From Myxococcales bacterium UBA1238 (lineage in GTDB: Bacteria; Myxococcota_A; Bradymonadia; UBA7976; UBA1532): a stretch of 34,745 bases of DNA. The stretch covers positions 1 to 34,745 of the forward strand of contig DBWM01000070.1 of NCBI GenBank assembly GCA_002309015.1, read 5' to 3'. The notes under the pieces were generated by a model, which saw only the letters and a program-made list of their open reading frames with translations, searched no databases and had not been told where the DNA came from. Made by a program: the position numbers and the translations under genes. Position 1 is the stretch's first letter, and each line of letters opens with the position of its first letter. Of the stretch, positions 13,153 through 19,376 are shown in pieces.

Positions 13153-15680
13153 GGTTGATCTCTTTGCGGGTTTGCCGGGTAATGAGGAATGGCGCTCCTG
13201 AGCGGGAAGGCTTGCAGAGCCTGCATCGTCGCTTGTCGCTCGGGCGTATTGGGTCCCAGGAAGACCACCTGTTGTCTCGCTCTCGTCAGCGCTGCGCTCA
13301 ACCGCTCGGCGGTCAGGGCATCGGGTTCAAGGGCAATCAGGATCAGGTCGGCCTCGCATCCCTGAAACGCTTCGAGGCTGCTGTACTGAAACGCGATCTG
13401 CGCTGCAAACTCGGGAAACTCGAAGAATTTGTTCAGGTCATTACAGATGCAAACGGCTGAGATCTGGGGCAACGTGTTGTTCTTTGGGGCAGCCTCCATC
13501 CAGGCCTGCATGGCGCGCAGGAGCGCTCGGATCTCTTCCTGGATTTGATCCAATGGGCATTCGATCCACATGCAGCGGTTGGGAAACAAATGGGTATTCC
13601 ATTGCGGGAGCTCGATCTTTGCATCCCGGGAAGTGTGATCGCCAAAAAAGAGCTTGCGCGCGAGTCCCGAAAGGGTGGGGTGACTGCGGTGCTGCTGGCT
13701 TAACAATTCAAAGCGTTCGGTGAAGATATCGATTTGGCTGTTCATGAGTCCCTGCGTCAATGCACTTTCTCCGTCGTTGTCGACGCCTTGTAGCAGCAAA
13801 TCGAGTACGTTGGGCAGTGCGAGCGCTTCGATATCGGCCAGGGGGGCAGAGAGATCGATGGCAAACGGGCAGAGCGCATCGATTTCCTGCTCGATCGTTT
13901 CCAATTGCTGAGCGAGCTGTTTCTTTTTTTGTGCGGCGGAATGCGGACTCGAATCGCGGGAGGATTGGGGCCAGTCGGGCTGCCAGCGGTTTAAGGTGCG
14001 GCGCTTCGTTAAAAGGCGCGCGATTTCCTGGGCCCAGTTGTGCGACTGAAGCCAGCTCTGCATCTCGAGTTCGGTTTCGTGAAAACTCGGATCCTGCTGC
14101 GCGAGCCACCATTTTTGGCGCATCACCATCGGATGGCTGTCTTCCAGGGGCAGAGGACCGGTCAGAAGCAGGTTTGCGGGCAACAGATCGGCGGCGTCGA
14201 TCAGCATGGTGCGATCGATCAGGATCCAGTCCGCCGTCAGCAGGCGCAGCACCGAGCGGTTTCCACATCGCAGCTGAGCCAGCGTCAGTTTGTTGCCCTT
14301 GGGTGTGCCTCCGTATCCGCTCACGCGGGCGATCGCCAAATCGGCGTAAGGCTCCGCGCTCATCTCTTTGACGATCCAATCGAGCACGCGCATCGGTTCG
14401 ATGACGAGCCATCTCATGCCCGGCTGCCGCGCTTTGGTTTGAAGCAGGCGATCGATCACCAGACAGGCCCGCTGATGCTCCGCAGGAAACAGCGGCGCTC
14501 CACCCATCGAATCCTTGGAGGGCGGTGTGGCCAGATGGCTCAGGCTGTCGACCAGGGCTCGGTGATCGATGAGCGGCGCGCTTTGCAGATCCCCCGCCAG
14601 GATCCATCGCTTTGCAGTCATCGCGGGGGGCAGGAACTCCAGAAAACGCATCGATTGCGCGTCGTCCACGATCAGAACGTCGAATCGCGGCATCGAAGTC
14701 AGCGGCCGGTTGTCGCTTCGATCCTTAAAGACCGGGTGGGCCCCCAGCGTCGAGTCCGGATGCTGGAAGGTGGCGCAGGTTAAGTTAGCCGTCTCGACCA
14801 CCATGCGCTCGGCCATCGAATCGATCTCGCGATCGCTGTAATGGCTCATGGCGGGCAGGCTCCACCAAAGGTTCGACAGGGTTTGAATGCGGTTTCGGAT
14901 GCCGTCTTCGTCGTCGGGGCGATCGAGCCTCAGGATGGAGACGGGCGCCTTTTGTTGTGCGAGATGCGCGAGGGTTTGATCGAGCCCCGTACTGTTGGCG
15001 CAGCAAAACAAAATCCGCTGGCCCAGGGAGACCAGCTGGTGAATCAGTTCGCAGAGCGCGGCGGTCTTGCCTGAACCGGGAGGGCCGTCGAGAAACGCAA
15101 AATCTGCGGTCGCGAGGGCCTTTTGCACAAAACTCTTCTGGTCATCGGTGAGCTTAAAGGGCGAGAACCACTTCTCGACGGGCGCGGGATGGACTTCGGG
15201 CCAAATCGCCTTGTCGGGCAGTTCAAAAAATCGCAGCAAGCCCAGTTGATGGGGGAGCGGAGCTTCGCGCAGCTGGTAGATCGCTCGGCGTTGCAAAAAC
15301 AAATGGCGTTGATGGCGCTCCAATGCGGCATCGCGCTCTTGATGTGCGGTTAAAGCCTCGGCCTGATTCTGTTCGTCCTCGTCATCTAAAGCCTGCACAG
15401 AGGCCGATCCTTCGGCTTCCGCCAGCATCGCTTCCTCGTCAAACTCGGATTCCGCATCGCAAGCCATGGCCCAGGCTTCGGCTTCGTATCGTTTGCGCGC
15501 TTCATTCTCGGCCGCCACAAGCGCCGCCCATTCCGACTGGGTCCGCGCCCGCAACAACCGGGTCTGGTCGATCGATTGATCGAGATACCGGGCAAACCGC
15601 TTTAAATTTCGGGCGGTCTGCTTCATGAGCGCCATCGCCACCCTCGGATGTCGTGCGGTGGCGGTAAAAAAGGGATTCAC
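13149..15680 (-). CDS. SF1 UPF1/DNA2-like helicase
   Basis: 843 residues from a GTG at 15680, chosen because GAGGAG lies 9 nt upstream; the open frame reaches 15758 without a ribosome site, and an ATG at 15635 is a weaker alternative. An acidic helical region (40-125) precedes the core: Q-motif LTDDQKSFVQ (177), Walker A GPPGSGKT (199-206), motif II VDDAQ (338-342, Asp for the usual Glu), motif III AGDLQSAPL (362), motif IV QQHRSHP (662), motif V LEAFQGCEADLI (769) and motif VI ALTRARQQVV (797). About 290 residues are inserted between III and IV, far more than in a minimal SF1 core. It should unwind or translocate on nucleic acid using ATP. First gene of a coupled three-gene operon. Confidence 0.9.
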   Translation of the reverse strand: MNPFFTATARHPRVAMALMKQTARNLKRFARYLDQSIDQTRLLRARTQSEWAALVAAENEARKRYEAEAWAMACDAESEFDEEAMLAEAEGSASVQALDDEDEQNQAEALTAHQERDAALERHQRHLFLQRRAIYQLREAPLPHQLGLLRFFELPDKAIWPEVHPAPVEKWFSPFKLTDDQKSFVQKALATADFAFLDGPPGSGKTAALCELIHQLVSLGQRILFCCANSTGLDQTLAHLAQQKAPVSILRLDRPDDEDGIRNRIQTLSNLWWSLPAMSHYSDREIDSMAERMVVETANLTCATFQHPDSTLGAHPVFKDRSDNRPLTSMPRFDVLIVDDAQSMRFLEFLPPAMTAKRWILAGDLQSAPLIDHRALVDSLSHLATPPSKDSMGGAPLFPAEHQRACLVIDRLLQTKARQPGMRWLVIEPMRVLDWIVKEMSAEPYADLAIARVSGYGGTPKGNKLTLAQLRCGNRSVLRLLTADWILIDRTMLIDAADLLPANLLLTGPLPLEDSHPMVMRQKWWLAQQDPSFHETELEMQSWLQSHNWAQEIARLLTKRRTLNRWQPDWPQSSRDSSPHSAAQKKKQLAQQLETIEQEIDALCPFAIDLSAPLADIEALALPNVLDLLLQGVDNDGESALTQGLMNSQIDIFTERFELLSQQHRSHPTLSGLARKLFFGDHTSRDAKIELPQWNTHLFPNRCMWIECPLDQIQEEIRALLRAMQAWMEAAPKNNTLPQISAVCICNDLNKFFEFPEFAAQIAFQYSSLEAFQGCEADLILIALEPDALTAERLSAALTRARQQVVFLGPNTPERQATMQALQAFPLRSAIPHYPANPQRDQP

Positions 15681-16379
15681 GCGGTTTTTCTCCTCATCTC
15701 TTTTGTGAAGTTTGTGGTTCAGATTGTGGCTGTCATTAAACCAAAGCCGCTCGATCACAAAAAGGGCGTTTTTATGACCTTCGCTTCGGTTTGGAAACGA
15801 TCTGAAAGCGACTACCGGATAATAGATTTTTTTGCAATCGATTCCGAAAGAACTGCGCTTTTGTGTACTATTGCAAAAAAATGAGATTCAGGTCGAATCG
15901 GGATCGATTGTTGAATATGTGGATTAAATCGTCGAAGCGATGGACAATGATTCTATCAGTCATCGGGAATGAAAGTCAAAGCGAGCGACTCTTTTGCTTT
16001 ATTTGCAGACATCCATTGATGACGTGATGGTGAATGAATGACAGATTTGTGAAAATGTATGACGAACTGATGAACATCTATTCCATCGAGTGCCTTGTTT
16101 GAGATGATTTTCATCGGACTCTTTTGCCTGCGCAGGCGACTTTGGTTGACGGTGCAGCGGACTTTGATTTTTACGGAGACCAGATCACTCAGCTGAGCGA
16201 TAAACTCTGATTCTTGCTCCAGCAACCAACAGAGAGCGGTTTCTGGCCGATGCTTGTCCGAACAAGCCACATCGGATCGATGCGATCGGTTCAACCTCTT
16301 TTCGCTTGCGGTACAGAGGATGCGAGGGCGCTTTGAAGGAGAGTCGGCAGAAACTGGAAATTTGAGGGGAGGGCGCCTG
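15681..16379. other. 700-bp region upstream of the helicase operon
   Basis: No convincing gene. A minus-strand frame of 112 codons (15956-16294, TTG start, no ribosome site) resembles nothing and is left uncalled; it could be a relic. A 12-bp perfect inverted repeat (15827-15881) and a -10-like TATTAT lie ahead of the helicase. The 15995-16080 stretch is rich in TGATGA/TGAATGA words like other intergenic parts of this window. No terminator is seen for the gene ending at 16380. Confidence 0.55.
15819..15881 (-). promoter_or_regulatory. Candidate promoter and operator of helicase operon
   Basis: TTTTTTTGCAAT (15827-15838) and ATTGCAAAAAAA (15870-15881) are a perfect 12-bp inverted repeat with a 31-nt loop. 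On the minus strand a -10-like TATTAT (15824-15819) immediately follows, so a protein bound to the repeat would cover the -35 region. The leader to the GTG at 15680 would be about 130 nt. Confidence 0.4.
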
Positions 16380-18254
16380 TTACGGGCAGAGGCTGGGCTG
16401 GATGGTGCAGTTGGCGTCGCGGATCAGATCGCCAAAAATGTTGGCGGAGTTTTGAACTTCGGTGCCGTTTTGAACACACCAGCTGGCGTCGTCGTGGGTG
16501 CGCGATTCGTTGGTGTCGCTGTAGAAGTTGCCCACCAAAAGGCTGGAGCGGTTTTGAGTGGACTCATCGATCCAGGCCTTGAGGATTTGCCGGCGCTGCG
16601 TGGTGTTGATGTTGCCTTTGGTGGGAATGCGGGCGGCGCTCACTACGAGGGGTTTTTGTACGAGGGCCGCAAGCTGCGCGTGCCCGGTGATCCAATCGGC
16701 ACCCAGATTCGAGAGATCGAGGAGGTTTTGCTCGATGCCAATTTCCCGGGGATCGAGCTGAATGCCGCCGTAATCGATGCCAGGGCGATCGCTCTCGCCG
16801 ATAGAGAGATTCTTTCTCCAGCTGCTCGCGTAGGTGCCGTCAAAGGGCGTGTAGATGCGCGCGTTGTCAAAGTCGCTGTAGATCGAGTTGTAGTAGCTGT
16901 GATTGGTGTCGAAGCCCTGCTCGCCGGTGCCCACCAGATGCGTGTTGTCGTTGCTGTGAATGAAATGCGCCATGGTGCTGTAGAAGGCATTCATTTCTTC
17001 GCCCGTGGCGGTGACAAAAATGCCTTCGGTCTGGGGGGCATCGATGATTTCCCAGGCGAGGATGGCGAGATCCTGATTGTAGGGAATGGAGTTGATGGAA
17101 TTTTTACGTGTGAGCAGATTGAGAATATGCTCTTTGTAATGTTCCAGCAGCTCGTCTTCGGTAAAGAATTTGCGGTATTGCGAAAGATCTTCGTTGCCGT
17201 TTTCATCGGTGAGCGGCAGGTTGTGCCATAAAAGATATTGCCGGACGCCGCCGTATGTGTCGCTTCCGCCCACCAGAGGCAGAATGAGCTTGATGCCGTA
17301 TTCGCCCGCCTGCTCGATGATGTAATCGAGGGCCTGAAGTCCGATTTCGCTGTAATTTCCCCGATTTCGCTGGATCGCAGTGGATGCGGTGGGGCGGTCG
17401 TCGTAAGCGCGGGTGCGGATGACCGTAACGCCCATCTGGACCGCTTCCTGCATGATCTCTTTGACGCGATCCTGTGTGGTTTGCGAAGTCTGATAAGCCC
17501 AGGCGTCGGTTAAAAGATCGGGCACATCGAGACCGATGAAGCGGAAGAAATTGCCGTTTTGAGTCAGCTGCCCCGATTGGATCTTGACGGAATAGTCGAG
17601 CCTGAAGTTGACGCTGGCGTCGCTCGACTGATCGCCTTGCTGCACGGAGATGATCACTTCATGCCGTCCAGGCTTCAAATCCGACAAAATCTTGATAAAG
17701 CGGCCGCTGCTGTCGAGTTCAATCGAGCGGGGATCGTAGTGATCCAGCTGATAGGTGGCCTGGGCGCTTTCGTGCAGGTTAAACACCTGGCCGCTCAGCG
17801 TGATGCCCTGATCGGTGATCAGCGAGTTGGAGATCGGCTGTTCGATGGTGATGAGCGGCGTGGGGTAAATGATGGTCTCAGGCTTTTGCTCGGCGTCGAG
17901 CTCTTCGACGACTCCCGAATCGAGCTTGATGACCGTATGCGGCGTGGCGTCTTTGGGAGGCGTATCTTCCCAGTCATCGAGTCCTGTGCGCTCTACGCAG
18001 AGATCGTCGACACATTTTTCGTACGGATACTGGCAGAAGCTTTGGCCGCAGCGAAAAACGTAAATCTCCTGGATGCAGATGCCTTCCAGTACGCCGCGAT
18101 CACAGGTGTAACCGCTCGGGCAATCATCGTTGGAGTAGCAGGGATGCTCTTCCGTGGAACAACCGATTTGAGCCAGTCCCGCGCAGGCGAGAAGGGTGCA
18201 AAGGGCGTTGGAGAACCAACCTGCGAATGCTTGATGAATGGCTATCTTACTCAT
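16380..18254 (-). CDS. GH5_7 mannanase-like lipoprotein, probably inactive
   Basis: 624 residues. The signal peptide ends near LAQIGC (Cys32, weak lipobox); a Cys-rich segment follows (CYSNDDCPSGYTC and further pairs to about residue 90), then an Asp/Pro linker, a beta-sandwich region (about 135-225) and a TIM-barrel-like domain from about 230. The barrel follows endo-beta-1,4-mannanase GH5_7: FFRFIGLD, VTVIRTRAYDD, LQALDYIIEQAGEYGIKLIL, YGGVRQYLLW, and HLVGTGEQGF. The acid/base motif, normally WE-x-x-NEP, reads WEIIDAP (about 400), and the nucleophile strand, normally KPxxxEE, reads KPLVVSAAR (about 533); both catalytic Glu are missing. A glycan-binding or pseudoenzyme role is likely. No ribosome site precedes the ATG. 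Confidence 0.88.
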   Translation of the reverse strand: MSKIAIHQAFAGWFSNALCTLLACAGLAQIGCSTEEHPCYSNDDCPSGYTCDRGVLEGICIQEIYVFRCGQSFCQYPYEKCVDDLCVERTGLDDWEDTPPKDATPHTVIKLDSGVVEELDAEQKPETIIYPTPLITIEQPISNSLITDQGITLSGQVFNLHESAQATYQLDHYDPRSIELDSSGRFIKILSDLKPGRHEVIISVQQGDQSSDASVNFRLDYSVKIQSGQLTQNGNFFRFIGLDVPDLLTDAWAYQTSQTTQDRVKEIMQEAVQMGVTVIRTRAYDDRPTASTAIQRNRGNYSEIGLQALDYIIEQAGEYGIKLILPLVGGSDTYGGVRQYLLWHNLPLTDENGNEDLSQYRKFFTEDELLEHYKEHILNLLTRKNSINSIPYNQDLAILAWEIIDAPQTEGIFVTATGEEMNAFYSTMAHFIHSNDNTHLVGTGEQGFDTNHSYYNSIYSDFDNARIYTPFDGTYASSWRKNLSIGESDRPGIDYGGIQLDPREIGIEQNLLDLSNLGADWITGHAQLAALVQKPLVVSAARIPTKGNINTTQRRQILKAWIDESTQNRSSLLVGNFYSDTNESRTHDDASWCVQNGTEVQNSANIFGDLIRDANCTIQPSLCP

Positions 18255-18261
18255 AAAAAAG

Positions 18262-18290
18262 AGTATACCCGTCCGCAGGCTTGAGGTCGA
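18262..18290 (-). promoter_or_regulatory. Candidate promoter giving a leaderless transcript
   Basis: On the minus strand TCGACC (18290-18285), a 17-nt spacer and TATACT (18267-18262) match the consensus 4/6 and 5/6. The ATG at 18254 begins 7 nt after the -10, where transcription would start, and no ribosome site exists, which fits a leaderless mRNA. Confidence 0.45.
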
Positions 18291-18311
18291 CAGAGATGCA
18301 TGAAAAATTTT

Positions 18312-19364
18312 TTAGCGATCGGGTAAACAGGGCCGGATTTGAGTGAGATTTCGCTTTGTGGCGCCTTGCAGTTCAGCGATTTTGGGGCTGTGGTCGCAGC
18401 GTTTGGCGCCTGAAACGCAATCGAGCGCATCTTTGATGCAATCCACCTTTTGCCGGTGCTGAAAGGCGGCAACTTCGAGAGCGATGTTTTGGGTGCGCGG
18501 CCCGTGAATCAAAAAGCAGCCCTGCCTCGCCGCCTCGATCATGTTCTGGCCTTCGCGTCTTCCAAAGCTGCCACCGATGATCGCTGCGGGCGCAAGCGCG
18601 TAGGCGGCTGCAAGTTCGCCAATGGTATCTAAAATCACCAGCGAAGCATCGCGCACCCGGGCCGGTTCACCGTTTTTGCTGAGTTCGCTTCTGAGCGCCA
18701 CGGAGAGATGCTTTTTTTGGGCGAGGGCAAGCAGCCGGGGCACGCGCGAAAGATAGCGGGGCGCGCAGAGCATCCGGTGAGCCTTTAAGAAATCGGGCAG
18801 CGCCGAAAACAGATTTGCTTCCTCGTCGGGATGAAGGCTGCCTAAAACGCAATCGAACGGGCCCAGACCGGAGGTGAGCTCCTGAGGCAAGGGTAACGTC
18901 TTGTTTTCCAAATCAAATTTGCCGTTTCCTGTGACCACGGCCTTTGGAAAACCGAGCGCCTCTGCGTGGGCTGCATCCTGTTCGCTTTGTGCGCAAAAGA
19001 GATCCACCCTTTGAGCCAAAAACTTCAGAACTGTGCGAAAACGAAGGCTTTTTTGAGTGATATGGCCATCGACCACGACGATGGGGATCTTTCGGCTGCG
19101 GGCTGCAAGAATCGCGTTGGGCCAGAGCTCTAAGTATTCGAGAATCAAGAGCTTTACGTCGCTGGTTCGAAAAGCGTGGCCGCAGAAGAAGGGCGCGCGG
19201 CGGGCGATGGATCCATAAATCTGCTTTGCGCGTTTGACGCCGTCGCGGGTTAAGGCAGAGACGCAGCTTTGGAGATCGGGGCGTTCCCGGTTGAAGGCTT
19301 TGACGAGGGGTGAGAGGGCGGCCACATCGCCCACCGATGCGCCGTGATACCAGATGGAAGGCAT
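18312..19364 (-). CDS. waaA: Kdo transferase (WaaA/KdtA) homologue, no N-anchor
   Basis: 350 residues. WaaA transfers Kdo from CMP-Kdo to lipid A precursors at the inner membrane (GT30 then GT-B fold). Matching blocks are WYHGASVGDVAALSPL, LELWPN, KIPIVVVDGHIT, VTGNGKFD, LHPDEE, DTIGELAA, GGSFGRREGQNMIEAA and HGPRTQN. Two oddities. The ORF begins at what is about residue 45 of typical WaaA, and an in-frame TAA lies 12 bp upstream, so the usual N-terminal membrane helix is absent. The GEx motif carrying the proposed general base Glu reads GD. It may be a soluble variant, a paralogue with another donor, or decaying. Start has no clear ribosome site; it follows the previous stop by 12 bp and is probably coupled. 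Confidence 0.85.
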   Translation of the reverse strand: MPSIWYHGASVGDVAALSPLVKAFNRERPDLQSCVSALTRDGVKRAKQIYGSIARRAPFFCGHAFRTSDVKLLILEYLELWPNAILAARSRKIPIVVVDGHITQKSLRFRTVLKFLAQRVDLFCAQSEQDAAHAEALGFPKAVVTGNGKFDLENKTLPLPQELTSGLGPFDCVLGSLHPDEEANLFSALPDFLKAHRMLCAPRYLSRVPRLLALAQKKHLSVALRSELSKNGEPARVRDASLVILDTIGELAAAYALAPAAIIGGSFGRREGQNMIEAARQGCFLIHGPRTQNIALEVAAFQHRQKVDCIKDALDCVSGAKRCDHSPKIAELQGATKRNLTQIRPCLPDR

Positions 19365-19376
19365 GAAAACGGTGGG

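Noticed and set aside
13708..14607. Long alternative frames inside the helicase, both strands
   Set aside because: Arg/Ala/Ser-rich translations without motifs; the helicase frame carries all SF1 motifs in order.
15956..16294. 112-codon minus frame upstream of the helicase operon
   Set aside because: TTG start without ribosome site, no recognisable family and no signal; possible relic but not supportable as a gene.
16254..17231. 325-codon plus-strand frame, and 17559-18284 plus
   Set aside because: Antisense to the GH5-like gene, no ribosome site, valine/alanine/glycine-rich composition typical of a shadow frame.
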